DNA of 64,000 nucleotides from Ga0077527 sp964433345 (lineage in GTDB: Bacteria > Pseudomonadota > Gammaproteobacteria > Burkholderiales > SG8-41): assembly GCA_964433345.1 (NCBI GenBank), contig CAYSQJ010000002.1:124001-188000 (forward strand), in the 5' to 3' direction. Positions within the stretch are counted from its first letter, which is position 1. Every line of letters begins with the position of its first letter. Positions 41,894 through 50,830 of the stretch are shown piece after piece. The notes under the pieces are model-generated. The model did not search any database. It had not been told where the DNA came from and saw only the letters and a list, made by a program, of their open reading frames with translations. A program made the translations under genes and the position numbers.

Positions 41894-43447
41894 ATGCTCG
41901 GCTTCCTGAAGGGCGAAAAAGTCGATCACCCGATGGCGGACGCGAAGCGTGCGCGGGAGATCGTTGCGGAGCTGCCTGCCGACCCGCTGAAGGCGCTGGC
42001 GGAAATCACCCACTGGCTGGAGACGCTGCGCGACACCAGGGCTTTTCGCGCCGAGCGCCTGTTCGAGAACATCGACCTGCTCGATGCCGCGGCGAAAAAT
42101 CACCAGCGCAAACTCGCGCAGGATTATTTCGGCACCGCGCGCCAGCAGAAATTCCAGGAGCACCGCTTGTGGACCGGCAGTTTCGGCTTCTGGAAGGCGC
42201 TCAGCGAGGCTTACCTCGAATGTGTCGCCCGCTTCGAATCCGGACAGACCGGCACCGCGATACGCAAGAGCCTGCCGGTGATCGTCGCCCGCACGCTGCG
42301 CGCGATGACGCTGCAGCTGAAATGGATACTCGTGCGCTATGGTCCGGTGGAGCCGCGGGTGTGGTCCGACATCGGCCGCCTCTACCAGGTGGCCGAAGCC
42401 GCGGGCTTTGCCGATGCGGTGATCCAGATCTATCCCGGTTCCCATGGCGGCGGCTCGGTGCGCCAGGAATTGCTGAAGGGGCTGATGCTCAGCGTGTCCT
42501 CGACCGACGGCCTGAGTCCGCTGCGCCAGGAAATCGCCGAGCGCGCGGTGGCGCATTTCTCGACCGGCTTCCGCATCGCGCGGCAGCCCGGTCCCGGCTG
42601 CGGTTACGCCTTTGACATTGCCGGCGGCAAGCCGCCGTTCCGGGTGGTCGGCGACAGGTCGCTGCCGGCCTCGGTGCGGTTTTTCGGTGCGGGTGAGGCG
42701 CTGGCGGAGCTGCGCAGGGTCGAGGCGGCGATCCGCGAGACCGGGGCAATTCCCTCCGGCGTGCATCTCGGCGGCAGTTATGACAAGGCGGTGGTGCTGC
42801 CGGTGCTGGCCCACCTCGCGGCCTATTGGTCGGACGATGCACCGGCGCGCGGCGCCGAGCGCCGGCACACGGCCACGCGGATGACGGTGCTGCACGGCAT
42901 GGCGGAAATCCTGCGCGTGCTCGATCCGGCCAACAGCGACGATCTCGACTTCAGTGCGCCGGCCGCGGCTGAAAGCACCGCCGAGAGCTGGATCGTCGAG
43001 AACGTCAGTGACGGCGGCTATGGCGCAATCATTCCCGCGGCGAAAAGCGACTGGGTGCGGGTCGGTGCGCTGGTCGGCGTCAAGACCGAGGTAGCGAAGC
43101 ACTGGGGCGTCGGCATCATCCGCCGCGTCACCCGCGACGAGCACCAGCAGCGTCGTGTCGGTGTGCAGCTGCTGTCGAAAATTGCGATTCCGGTGCGCAT
43201 CGGCAAGTCCGGCGGCGCCTTTGCCTCTGCGCCGGCGGAGCCCACGGACTCCGCGCTGCTGCTGTCGACGACGCCAGACAAAAACGGCGAGATCGGCCTG
43301 GTGCTGAACGAAAGCACCTACAACCCCCGCGACAGCCTCGACATGGTGGTCAACAACAAACCGTACCTGCTGATGCCCTCGCGGCTCGCCGAAGGCGGCG
43401 AGGACTTCGACTGGGCGATGTTCAAGGTCATGGCGCGCAGCGCCTGA
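41894..43447 (+). CDS. large conserved-type protein of unknown function with a PilZ-like C-terminal motif
   Basis: A 517-residue cytoplasmic-looking protein without signal peptide or membrane spans. The first 200 residues are helical (DPLKALAEITHWLETLRDT, LQLKWILVRYGPVEPRVW). After residue 320 there is an RRHTATRM stretch, then VENVSDGGYGAIIP (about 370), which fits the PilZ RxxxR ... NxSxxG pattern for c-di-GMP binding, followed by a beta-rich tail. The PilZ reading is inference. It has its own promoter and is followed by an EamA transporter gene after 29 bases. I do not recognise the N-terminal family. Confidence 0.8.
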   Translation: MLGFLKGEKVDHPMADAKRAREIVAELPADPLKALAEITHWLETLRDTRAFRAERLFENIDLLDAAAKNHQRKLAQDYFGTARQQKFQEHRLWTGSFGFWKALSEAYLECVARFESGQTGTAIRKSLPVIVARTLRAMTLQLKWILVRYGPVEPRVWSDIGRLYQVAEAAGFADAVIQIYPGSHGGGSVRQELLKGLMLSVSSTDGLSPLRQEIAERAVAHFSTGFRIARQPGPGCGYAFDIAGGKPPFRVVGDRSLPASVRFFGAGEALAELRRVEAAIRETGAIPSGVHLGGSYDKAVVLPVLAHLAAYWSDDAPARGAERRHTATRMTVLHGMAEILRVLDPANSDDLDFSAPAAAESTAESWIVENVSDGGYGAIIPAAKSDWVRVGALVGVKTEVAKHWGVGIIRRVTRDEHQQRRVGVQLLSKIAIPVRIGKSGGAFASAPAEPTDSALLLSTTPDKNGEIGLVLNESTYNPRDSLDMVVNNKPYLLMPSRLAEGGEDFDWAMFKVMARSA

Positions 43448-43476
43448 GCCGCCGGCACGATGGCTGCGGCTGCACG

Positions 43477-44325
43477 GTGACCCGGACCCGCGTACTGCTG
43501 CTCACCGCGCTGGCGCTGCTGGCCTTCGCCGCCAATTCCCTGTTCTGCCGCGCCGCGCTGCGCGACACCGCCATCGACGCGGCGACCTTCACCACGGTGC
43601 GGCTGATGTCGGGTGCGCTGACGCTGTGGCTGATCGTCATGCTGCGGCGGGGTGGTCCGGCCTTGGCCGGGGACTGGCGCTCGGCGGCTGCGCTGTTCGC
43701 CTACGCCATCGCGTTTTCGCTGGCTTACCGCGGCCTCACCGCAGCCGCCGGCGCGCTGCTGCTGTTCGGCGCAGTGCAGATGACGATGACCGGCTGGGGA
43801 CTGTGGCGCGGCGAACGCATGCGCGGTGTGCAGTGGCTGGGACTCGCGACGGCGCTCGCCGGTCTTGCCGGCCTGCTGCTTCCGGGCCTGTCCGCGCCGC
43901 CCCTGGGCGGTGCGCTGCTGATGATCTTCGCCGGCATGGCCTGGGGCGTGTATTCGCTGCGCGGCCGCGGCAGCGGCGACCCGATCAGCGCCACCGCCGG
44001 CAATTTTCTGCGCACGGTGCCGCTGGCTCTGGCCTGCAGCCTGCTGCTGCTCGACATGGCGAGCTGGGATGTCACCGGTGCAATGCTTGCCCTGGCCTCG
44101 GGCGCGCTGGCCTCGGGCCTCGGCTACGCGATCTGGTATGCCGCGCTGCCTGGCCTCAAGGCCGCGACCGCTGCGACGCTGCAGCTGAGCGTGCCGCTGA
44201 TCGCGACTTTCGGCGCCATCGTCTTTCTCGATGAACAGCTGACGCTGCGCCTGGTGCTGGCTTCGGTCGCGGTGCTCGGCGGGATCGCGCTGGTGATGGC
44301 CGAGCGGCGGCCCGGCACATCCTGA
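43477..44325 (+). CDS. EamA/DMT-family transporter
   Basis: A 282-residue inner-membrane protein of the drug/metabolite transporter superfamily, with two five-span EamA repeats. The first starts LLLTALALLAFAANSLFCRA; the second starts near GALLMIFAGMAWGVYSLRGR. It starts at GTG and is convergent with the methyltransferase gene, 13 bases apart. Such carriers export amino acids or metabolites. The substrate is unknown. Confidence 0.88.
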   Translation: MTRTRVLLLTALALLAFAANSLFCRAALRDTAIDAATFTTVRLMSGALTLWLIVMLRRGGPALAGDWRSAAALFAYAIAFSLAYRGLTAAAGALLLFGAVQMTMTGWGLWRGERMRGVQWLGLATALAGLAGLLLPGLSAPPLGGALLMIFAGMAWGVYSLRGRGSGDPISATAGNFLRTVPLALACSLLLLDMASWDVTGAMLALASGALASGLGYAIWYAALPGLKAATAATLQLSVPLIATFGAIVFLDEQLTLRLVLASVAVLGGIALVMAERRPGTS

Positions 44326-44338
44326 TCCCGGCTTGCGT

Positions 44339-44944
44339 TCAGGCGGCCGCGTCCCTGCGCGCGATCAGTGTGACGAAGGCCTTGACCGTATCCCCGGGAG
44401 CGGCAAACTCCTGGTGCTGCACCTGTACCAGCGTCCATCCCGCGAACAGCTGTTCCAGTTCACCCCGCGCAAGAAGGCAGAAGCTGCCGGGCTCGAACAT
44501 GTCCATGTAAGTCGTGCCCTCGATCAGGGTGTTGACAATCGCATGGCCGCCCGGGACGACGTGGCGCTGGATGTCCGCCAGCATCGCGAGCGCCCGCGGG
44601 CGGCTGAAGAACATCAGCAGGCCGATGGCGATGATGGTGTCGTATTGTTCGGTGATGGTGTAGCTCGACAAGTCCTCGCAGAGGGCGTGCACGGGCAGAT
44701 TTTCCTCCCGCGCGACCGCGTTGATGCGGTCGACTGCCGTCGGACTCGCGTCGATGGCGGTCACCGTCGCGCCCTGCCGCGCCGCGGCAATGCTCAGGTT
44801 GCCGAGTCCGCAGCCCAGATCGAGCGCTTTGCCGGACACGAACTCCAGCACCACAGTTTCAAAGGGATTCAGCGTGAACTCGCCGCCGGCCACCTGCCGG
44901 CGGAACTGGTTTTCGAAAAAGGAGACGCTGCGGTTGACGGCCAT
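44339..44944 (-). CDS. SAM-dependent methyltransferase (TehB-like)
   Basis: A 201-residue class I methyltransferase. Motif I is ALDLGCGLGNLSIAAARQGA (about 40-59), with the acidic AdoMet ligand in VTAIDASP and a motif IV-like DTIIAIGLLMFF. The TehB branch methylates small molecules or anions such as tellurite; no tehA is near. ATG 44944 is preferred over GTG 44953 because GGGAG lies eight bases upstream. It is alone on its strand here. Confidence 0.82.
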   Translation of the reverse strand: MAVNRSVSFFENQFRRQVAGGEFTLNPFETVVLEFVSGKALDLGCGLGNLSIAAARQGATVTAIDASPTAVDRINAVAREENLPVHALCEDLSSYTITEQYDTIIAIGLLMFFSRPRALAMLADIQRHVVPGGHAIVNTLIEGTTYMDMFEPGSFCLLARGELEQLFAGWTLVQVQHQEFAAPGDTVKAFVTLIARRDAAA

Positions 44945-45074
44945 CGTCTTCACTCCCGTGGAAAGCGGCGGATCTGTCGATCATCGGCAATGATCACCCC
45001 GGGTCATGTCGCTGGCAAGTTGCAGGCGTAGACAGCCTTGCACCGGCGGGTGCATCGGGCCTCTGATGCGACAG

Positions 45075-45105
45075 GCCGGCCGCGGGCTTTGTCCCCGCGG
45101 CCGGC
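45075..45105 (-). terminator. strong hairpin after the diiron gene
   Basis: GCCGGCCGCGGG (45075-45086) pairs perfectly with CCCGCGGCCGGC (45094-45105) around a seven-base loop, 15 bases beyond the stop of the minus-strand diiron gene. There is no T-tract, so terminator function is likely but not certain. The rest of 44945-45120 shows nothing. Confidence 0.5.
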
Positions 45106-45120
45106 ATCACATTGTCCTTT

Positions 45121-46074
45121 TCAGAAACGGATGATCGGTTCCAGTGCCTTCTCGATACGCCCGGCCTGCTTGTGGTTGATCATGCCGCCGAGGATTTTTC
45201 CGAAACGTTCATCCTGCACGCCGGAGACGATGTACTGCCAGCGGTAGGCGCGCAGCAGTGTGTCGTGCAGGGCGCGGGTCTCCTCCGCGGTCAGGTTGCG
45301 GCCGCAGGTGTTGACGAAGTAGGCAGTATCCGCCGGTGCCTGCAGCTGCAGCAGGCCGTCGACGGCGCCGACCAGTTCGATCAGGTCGCCCACCGCGCGG
45401 TCACGCTGCAGCTGGCTCAGCTTGGCGTCCTCGCGGACCCACTCCAGCTCGTCGAGGATCGCGTGCTGCGATTCCTCCTGCCAGTGGTGGAAGAACACGT
45501 CGCGCCACAGCTCCGAGAGCTCGGGATCCGGCGCGATGCTCTCGCGGTAGTGGGCCTGGGTGAAGAGCTCGATGTGGCAGGTCAGTGCGAGCACCGCCCA
45601 GGTCGACTTGCCGAGCACCAGGTTGGCGACCTCGTTGGCCTCCGGCAGGAAGCGGTAGCCGGCGGGCATGATCTCCGCGAGCATGCTGTCGATGCGGCGG
45701 AACAGTTCCTGGTGTTTCAGTTCCTCGTCGGTGAACTTGACCAGTGCTTCCAGCGCGAGCTGGTTGCCCAGCCAGTGGTCGCGGCTGACCTCGAGCATCT
45801 TGGCGCCAATGAAGCGCTCGGCGAGCCCGAACATGTTGGCGTAGCTGCGGCCCTGGATCTGGCTGACGTAGCGCCGCTCGTCCTCCGTCAGGAAATCGAG
45901 GCTGCCGATTTTCGACAGTCCGTCGGGCAGGAATTTTTTGTTCAGGTCGAAGTAACGCCCGCGGATCACGTCGCGGTCGATGTCCCAGCGGATGCGCTTC
46001 GAGGCGGACAGGCAGCCGGCGTAGCTTTTCTGGCGCGGCCCGGCGTTGTAGGTGGTCTGTACTGCTGCAAGCAT
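45121..46074 (-). CDS. ferritin-like diiron protein
   Basis: A 317-residue helical protein. Two iron-binding type segments, DEELKHQELFRRID (about 125) and HHWQEESQHAILDELEW (about 205), carry the ExxH pattern of a ferritin-like four-helix diiron centre, and HIELFTQAHYRE lies between them. Such proteins act as oxygenases, oxidases or peroxidases. MLAAVQTTYNAG at 46074 is taken as start, because the open frame further upstream has no similarity and crosses the divergent regulator. The partner and substrate are unknown. Confidence 0.75.
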   Translation of the reverse strand: MLAAVQTTYNAGPRQKSYAGCLSASKRIRWDIDRDVIRGRYFDLNKKFLPDGLSKIGSLDFLTEDERRYVSQIQGRSYANMFGLAERFIGAKMLEVSRDHWLGNQLALEALVKFTDEELKHQELFRRIDSMLAEIMPAGYRFLPEANEVANLVLGKSTWAVLALTCHIELFTQAHYRESIAPDPELSELWRDVFFHHWQEESQHAILDELEWVREDAKLSQLQRDRAVGDLIELVGAVDGLLQLQAPADTAYFVNTCGRNLTAEETRALHDTLLRAYRWQYIVSGVQDERFGKILGGMINHKQAGRIEKALEPIIRF

Positions 46075-46245
46075 GGTGGATCTCCCCGGTCGGTTGTGGT
46101 TGAAAGTCGTCGATGCGACGGCTGCTATACTGGTCGCCGATCCCGTTTCCGCCTTGTCCGGCGCACCGAGTTTTTTGCGCGCGCCGCCGCCGTTGCGGAA
46201 CGGCTTGACCGAAACACCGCCACAGTTGATCCGGAGTACGCCGCG

Positions 46246-47232
46246 ATGGACGCTTTGTCGGAAGTGTTGCGGGCGTTGCGGCTGAACAGCGGCCTCTTCC
46301 TCGAGGCCGAGTTCACCGCGCCCTGGTGCATCGATTCCGCCCCCGGCAAGGAGGACGTGCGCCACATCCTGCCCGGCGCCGAACACGTCACGCTCTATCA
46401 CCTGGTCACCGAGGGCCGTTGCCGCGTGCGCATACCCGGCGTCACCGACACCGTCGAGCTTGGCGCCGGCGACCTGATCATGTTTCCCCACGGCGATGGT
46501 CACCGCATGGGCAGCGACCTGCAGCTCGCGCCGGTGGATTCCGAAACCCTGGTCCGGCCTTCCGCCGAGGGCGGACTGGCAACCATCAATCACGGCGGGG
46601 GCGGCGAGCGCACGCGCTTCGTCTGCGGTTTCCTCGCCTGCGACAGCCGGCTGTGCAAGCCCCTGCTCGATGCGCTGCCGCGCATGCTCAAGGTGCCCAT
46701 GGGACAGGGGCCTGCGGCGGCGTGGATCATCGACACGCTGCGCCGCGGCGCGGCCGAAACCCAGGCGCCGCGCGCCGGCGCCGACGCGGTGCTGGCGAAA
46801 CTCTCGGAACTGCTGTTCGTCGAGGCGATGCGTTATTACGTTGAATCGCTACCGGAGAACGAGCGCGGCTGGTTTGCCGGGCTGCGCGATCCGCAGGTCA
46901 GCCGCGCGCTGGCGCTGATCCACGGCGATCCCGGACGGGCATGGACCGTCGACGATCTCGGCCGCGAGGCCGGCCTGTCGCGCTCGGCGCTGGCCGAGCG
47001 TTTTGCCGCGCTGATCGGTGAGCCGCCGATGCAGTACCTGACGCGCTGGCGACTCGCGCTTGCGGCGCGTGCATTGAAGGAGGGGCGCGAGCCGGTGGCG
47101 CGCATAGCCGAGCAGGTGGGGTACGATTCCGAGGCCGCCTTCAACCGCGCCTTCAAGCGTGAATTCGGCATGCCGCCGGCAACCTGGCGGCGCCACAGCA
47201 GCAACATCGACCAGACGGGAGTCACGGCATGA
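46246..47232 (+). CDS. AraC-family regulator with N-terminal cupin
   Basis: A 328-residue regulator. N-terminal cupin effector domain (LYHLVTEGRCRVRIPG, FPHGDGHRMGSD) and C-terminal double helix-turn-helix beginning WTVDDLGREAGLSRSALAER (about 235) and ending with the AraC signature IAEQVGYDSEAAFNRAFKRE. ATG 46246 begins at the cupin; the very long open frame upstream is antisense to the diiron gene. It is divergent from that gene, which it probably regulates, and overlaps the GNAT start by four bases. Confidence 0.88.
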   Translation: MDALSEVLRALRLNSGLFLEAEFTAPWCIDSAPGKEDVRHILPGAEHVTLYHLVTEGRCRVRIPGVTDTVELGAGDLIMFPHGDGHRMGSDLQLAPVDSETLVRPSAEGGLATINHGGGGERTRFVCGFLACDSRLCKPLLDALPRMLKVPMGQGPAAAWIIDTLRRGAAETQAPRAGADAVLAKLSELLFVEAMRYYVESLPENERGWFAGLRDPQVSRALALIHGDPGRAWTVDDLGREAGLSRSALAERFAALIGEPPMQYLTRWRLALAARALKEGREPVARIAEQVGYDSEAAFNRAFKREFGMPPATWRRHSSNIDQTGVTA

Positions 47233-47678
47233 GCAGCAGCTTTCACATCCGCTCCGCGCTGCCTGCGGATTTCGAACAATGGCTGCCGTTGTGGGAGGGC
47301 TACAACAGCTTTTACAAGCGCACGGTCCCGGCGGAGGTGACACGCATTACCTGGTCACGGTTCTTCGATGCCTACGAGCCGATGCATGCCCTGGTCGCCG
47401 AGCAGGATGGCCGGCTGCTCGGCCTCGTGCACTACCTGTTCCACCGCAATACCGCGATGCTGGCGCCGGTGTGTTACCTGCAGGATCTGTTCACCGTGGC
47501 CGGGTCGCGCGGTCAGGGCGTCGGCCGCGCGCTGATCGAGGCCGTCTACGAGCGCGCGCAGGCGGCCGGCTCGCCACGGGTGTACTGGATGACGCAGGAA
47601 GACAATGCAACGGCACGGCGGCTTTACGACCAGGTTGCCGAGAACTCGGGCTTCATCCAGTATCGCAGCCAGTTCTGA
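47229..47678 (+). CDS. GNAT-family N-acetyltransferase
   Basis: A 149-residue acetyltransferase. The acetyl-CoA binding motif is VAGSRGQGVGRALIEAVYER (about 95-114), preceded by YLQDLFTV on beta-4 and followed by WMTQEDNATARRLYDQV. It is translationally coupled (ATGA) to the AraC regulator gene. The substrate may be an amine; unknown. Confidence 0.87.
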   Translation: MSSSFHIRSALPADFEQWLPLWEGYNSFYKRTVPAEVTRITWSRFFDAYEPMHALVAEQDGRLLGLVHYLFHRNTAMLAPVCYLQDLFTVAGSRGQGVGRALIEAVYERAQAAGSPRVYWMTQEDNATARRLYDQVAENSGFIQYRSQF

Positions 47679-47694
47679 ATCGAGTGGAGCCATT

Positions 47695-47728
47695 CCCCGG
47701 ATTCCGCTGCGCTCCATCCGGGCTACAG
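47695..47728. repeat. REP family A half-element
   Basis: CCCCGGATTCCGCTGCGCTC through CCATCCGGGCTACAG: the right half of a family A element. A degenerate copy of the nested module (CCAAGGTGAGGTACTTAGGG, ending CGCATCCGG) follows at 47743-47771. Confidence 0.7.
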
Positions 47729-47812
47729 ACCTTCGTTACCACCCAAGGTGAGGTACTTAGGGGCGCATCCGGAACACAGCCCCTGATCCGATGACTCTCT
47801 GCGCCCATGCCT

Positions 47813-47905
47813 GTAGCCCGGAGGAAGGCCGCAGGCCGGAGTCCGGGACTGCGGTGGCCTGCATCAAGGACTTCCCCGGATTCCGCTGCGCTCCATCCGG
47901 GCTAC
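47813..47905. repeat. REP family A element
   Basis: GTAGCCCGGAGGAAGGCCGC at the left and GCGCTCCATCCGGGCTAC at the right, inverted, between the GNAT gene and the CoA-transferase stop. The 47679-47921 gap is otherwise empty. Confidence 0.85.
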
Positions 47906-47921
47906 AAGCCGGGGACGGGCT

Positions 47922-49121
47922 TCAGGCCAGCCTGGTGATGCCCGCCGCGGCCATGCGCTGGATGTCGGCGTCGCCGTAACCCGCTTCGCGCAGGATTTCC
48001 GCGCTTTGCTCGCCGAGGCGGGGCGCCGGGCGGTGCGGCATCGGGTCCGCGCCTGACCAGTGGCTCGCCAGCGTCATCTCGCGCAGCCGGCCCTCGCTGG
48101 GATGTTCCGAGGTCTTGAAGAAACCGGTGGCTGCGAGGTGCGGGTCGTTGAGCACGTCGCCCACGGTTTTCATCGGCGCCGAGGGGATGTCGGCTTCGCG
48201 CAGCAGTTTTTCCCATTCTGCATTGCTGCGCTGCTTCAGCTGTTCGGCGGCAAAGGCGTAGACCTCGGCGATGTTGCGCGAGCGCGCTTCGTGGCTGCCG
48301 AAGCGAGGATCATGTTCGAACATTTCCGGGCGGCCGACCAGCTTGAGGAAGGCGCGCCAGTGCTTGTCGTTGTAGATCAGCACGCACATGTAGCCGTCCT
48401 TCGTCTGGTACGGCGCGCGGTGCTCGGCCAGCATGCGCGCGTATCCATAGCCGCCTTCCGGCGGATCGAAGGTGAAACCGCCCATGTGGTCGGCCAGCAC
48501 CAGCTGGGTCACGGTCTCGAACATCGGCACCTCGACCGCCTGTCCCTTGCCGGTGCGGCTGCGCGCGAACAGCGCGGTGGTGACGGCGTTGACCGCGGCA
48601 AGACCGGTGATGCGGTCGGCGATTGCCAGCGGCGCATAACGCGGGCTCGATGCGCCGGCTTCGTGGAACAGTGCCGGTATCGCCGACATGCCCTGGATCA
48701 GGTCGTCGTAGGCGGGCTGGGCGGCATAGGGTCCGCGCTGGCTGAAGCCGTAGGCACCGACGTAGATGATCTGCGGGTTGATCGCGGTGACGTCCTCGTA
48801 GGACAGCTTCAGCCGCTTCATCGCCTGCGGCCGCACGTTGTAGAACAGCACGTCGGCGGTTTTCAGCAGCTTCTGCAGTGCTTCCAGGCCTTCGGGGTTT
48901 TTCAGGTCAAGGACGATCGAGCGCTTGTTGCGGTTGTGGTGCAGGTAGATGTGGCCCATTGCCGGATGCTTCATCGGCGCGATGTGGCGCAGGATGTCGC
49001 CGTCGGGCGGCTCGACCTTGATGACGTCGGCACCGAGGTCGCCGAGCAGCTGTGTCGCAAAAGGTCCCATCACCACCGAGCTCAGGTCGATGATGCGCAC
49101 GCCATCCAGGGGTTGGGTCAT
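47922..49121 (-). CDS. CaiB/BaiF CoA-transferase family III protein
   Basis: A 399-residue type III CoA-transferase, distinct from the one at 32160. LDGVRIIDLSSVVMGPFATQ and DLGADVIKVEPPDGD form the CoA site, and the catalytic Asp is in YAPLAIADRITGLAAVNAV (about 166). The start at 49121 follows GAGAG; the longer frame is antisense to the FkbM gene. It is divergent from that gene. No acid-metabolising partner is adjacent, so the CoA acceptor is unknown. Confidence 0.9.
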   Translation of the reverse strand: MTQPLDGVRIIDLSSVVMGPFATQLLGDLGADVIKVEPPDGDILRHIAPMKHPAMGHIYLHHNRNKRSIVLDLKNPEGLEALQKLLKTADVLFYNVRPQAMKRLKLSYEDVTAINPQIIYVGAYGFSQRGPYAAQPAYDDLIQGMSAIPALFHEAGASSPRYAPLAIADRITGLAAVNAVTTALFARSRTGKGQAVEVPMFETVTQLVLADHMGGFTFDPPEGGYGYARMLAEHRAPYQTKDGYMCVLIYNDKHWRAFLKLVGRPEMFEHDPRFGSHEARSRNIAEVYAFAAEQLKQRSNAEWEKLLREADIPSAPMKTVGDVLNDPHLAATGFFKTSEHPSEGRLREMTLASHWSGADPMPHRPAPRLGEQSAEILREAGYGDADIQRMAAAGITRLA

Positions 49122-49277
49122 CCGGCTCTCTCCAGTTGGGGGATTCGATGCCGGAGCGGATGCCGGATCGAACAAGGGCGACATTCTACAAAATTGCCAG
49201 GGTGTGGCGGGGGCGCTAGGGGGCCTTGCGCTAGAATCCGGGCTTCGCCGGGCGTCTTGCCCGAGCCCCGGAAAGCC

Positions 49278-50042
49278 ATGGAACTCACCCTCGAACAGTA
49301 CGAGAAGCTGAACCCGCGCTGCGAAATCGAGCACGAGGGCGTCAGCATGGTGTTCTCGACGCCCAGCGCGCTGACCCGCTGGCGTGTCGAGACCATCCAC
49401 GACAAGGAGCCGTGGACGCTGGAGTGGATCGCCGGCTTCCAGCCGGGCGACATCCTCCTCGACTGCGGTGCCAACGTCGGCATGTACACGATCTGGGCGG
49501 CGGCGACCCGCGGCACCCGGGTTTATGCCTTCGAGCCCGAATCACAGAACTACGCGCTGCTCAACCGCAACATCCTCAACAACGGCCTGCAGGACCGGGT
49601 AAAGGCTTACTGCATGGGACTGTCGGACAAGGCCGGGCTGTTCGACCTGCACATGGCGGACATGCGCGTCGGCGGATCCTGCCACGCGGTCGACGAGGCC
49701 CTCGATTTCGAGATGAAGCCGCTGAAAACCCGCTTCGTGCAGGGTTGCGTCGCGGCAACGCTGGATGAACTGGTGGCGCAGGGCGCGCTGCCGGTGCCCA
49801 AGCACATCAAGATCGATGTCGACGGCTTCGAGCACAAGGTCATTGCCGGCGCGCGCAGGACACTGGCCAGTCCCGAAGTGCGTTCGTTGCTGATCGAAAC
49901 CAATCCGAATCTCGCGGACCACCGTGCGATGGTGGAGGAGCTCAACGCGCTGGGCCTTAAGCATGATCCGGCGCAGGTCGAGCGCGCCGCGCGCAAGTCC
50001 GGACCTTTCAAGGGAGTGGCCGAGCATGTATTCCGCCGCTGA
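49278..50042 (+). CDS. FkbM-family methyltransferase
   Basis: A 254-residue AdoMet methyltransferase. Motif I is ILLDCGANVGMYTIWAA (about 60-76) and the AdoMet acid is in VYAFEPESQNYALLNRN. IKIDVDGFEHKVIAGA is the FkbM C-terminal signature (about 178). FkbM enzymes O-methylate sugars or polyketides. It overlaps the following 2OG-oxygenase gene by 17 bases. A TAGAAT at 49232-49237 may be its -10 box. It is the only hint of surface-glycan or natural-product modification here. Confidence 0.87.
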   Translation: MELTLEQYEKLNPRCEIEHEGVSMVFSTPSALTRWRVETIHDKEPWTLEWIAGFQPGDILLDCGANVGMYTIWAAATRGTRVYAFEPESQNYALLNRNILNNGLQDRVKAYCMGLSDKAGLFDLHMADMRVGGSCHAVDEALDFEMKPLKTRFVQGCVAATLDELVAQGALPVPKHIKIDVDGFEHKVIAGARRTLASPEVRSLLIETNPNLADHRAMVEELNALGLKHDPAQVERAARKSGPFKGVAEHVFRR

Positions 50043-50799
50043 ACTGCAGCTGGCCTACAAGGTCGGCAACGCGCCTTTCGGCATGTTTCCGTACCCGCAT
50101 CTATACATCAACGACGTGTTTCCCGCCGATTTCTACCGGCAGCTGCAGCACAATCTGCCGGATCCCGCGGCGATGCGTCCGATCGAGGAAGTGCGCGCGG
50201 TGAAGGGCTACAAGGAGCGTTTCGTGCTCGGCCTCAACGACCGCGATCTGGCAACGCTGCCTGCGGACAAGCGCGCATTCTGGTCGGATTTCGCAGGCTG
50301 GCTGGTGGGCGCGAATTTCCGCTCGCTGGTGCTGACCAAGTTCCAGCCCTTCATCAGCCAGCGTTTCGCCGGACGCAGCGACTTCGAGCTCTATGACGAG
50401 GCGCTGCTGGTGCAGGACGTCACCAACTACAAGCTGGGCCCCCACAGCGATGCGCCGCACAAGGTGGTGACCATGCTGTTCTACCTGCCGGCTGACGACT
50501 CGCAGAAACACCTGGGCACCTCGATGTACCTGCCCAACGACGAGTCCTTCCGCTGCCCCGGCGGGCCGCACCATGCGAGGGACAGGTTCTCGCTGCTGCA
50601 CACCAATCCGTTCCTGCCGAACACGCTGTTCGCGTTCTTCAAGACCGACAATTCCTTCCACGGCGTCGAGCCGGTGGCCGATCCCGACTGCCGGCGCTGG
50701 CTGCTGCTCTATGACATCTATGCGAGGACGGTCGCGGCCGAGGCGCCGCAACCGGCAGAGGCGCCGGTGGTGACGCCGAAGCTGAAGTTCTCGTTCTAG
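50026..50799 (+). CDS. 2-oxoglutarate/Fe(II)-dependent oxygenase-like protein
   Basis: A 257-residue jelly-roll protein. HxD iron motif in YKLGPHSDAPHKVVTML (His and Asp near 139-141), distal His in DNSFHGVEPV (about 213) and the 2OG-binding Arg in RRWLLLYDI. It starts at 50026, inside the end of the FkbM gene, in a different frame. The pair suggests successive hydroxylation and methylation of one substrate. Related to hydroxylases that act on sugars, nucleotides or proteins. Confidence 0.8.
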   Translation: MYSAAELQLAYKVGNAPFGMFPYPHLYINDVFPADFYRQLQHNLPDPAAMRPIEEVRAVKGYKERFVLGLNDRDLATLPADKRAFWSDFAGWLVGANFRSLVLTKFQPFISQRFAGRSDFELYDEALLVQDVTNYKLGPHSDAPHKVVTMLFYLPADDSQKHLGTSMYLPNDESFRCPGGPHHARDRFSLLHTNPFLPNTLFAFFKTDNSFHGVEPVADPDCRRWLLLYDIYARTVAAEAPQPAEAPVVTPKLKFSF

Positions 50800-50830
50800 G
50801 GAAGCCCGCGCAGGGGCTGCCGCGCCCGGC

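Noticed and set aside
45112..46245. Very long plus-strand open frame in front of the AraC gene
   Set aside because: It is antisense to the diiron gene and has no recognisable motifs; the regulator starts at 46246 with its cupin.
47695..47905. Tandem palindromes considered as CRISPR
   Set aside because: The units are REP-type inverted repeats without regular unique spacers, and no cas gene is present.
48060..49277. Extension of the FkbM frame upstream
   Set aside because: Antisense to the CoA-transferase gene; the methyltransferase fold starts after 49278.
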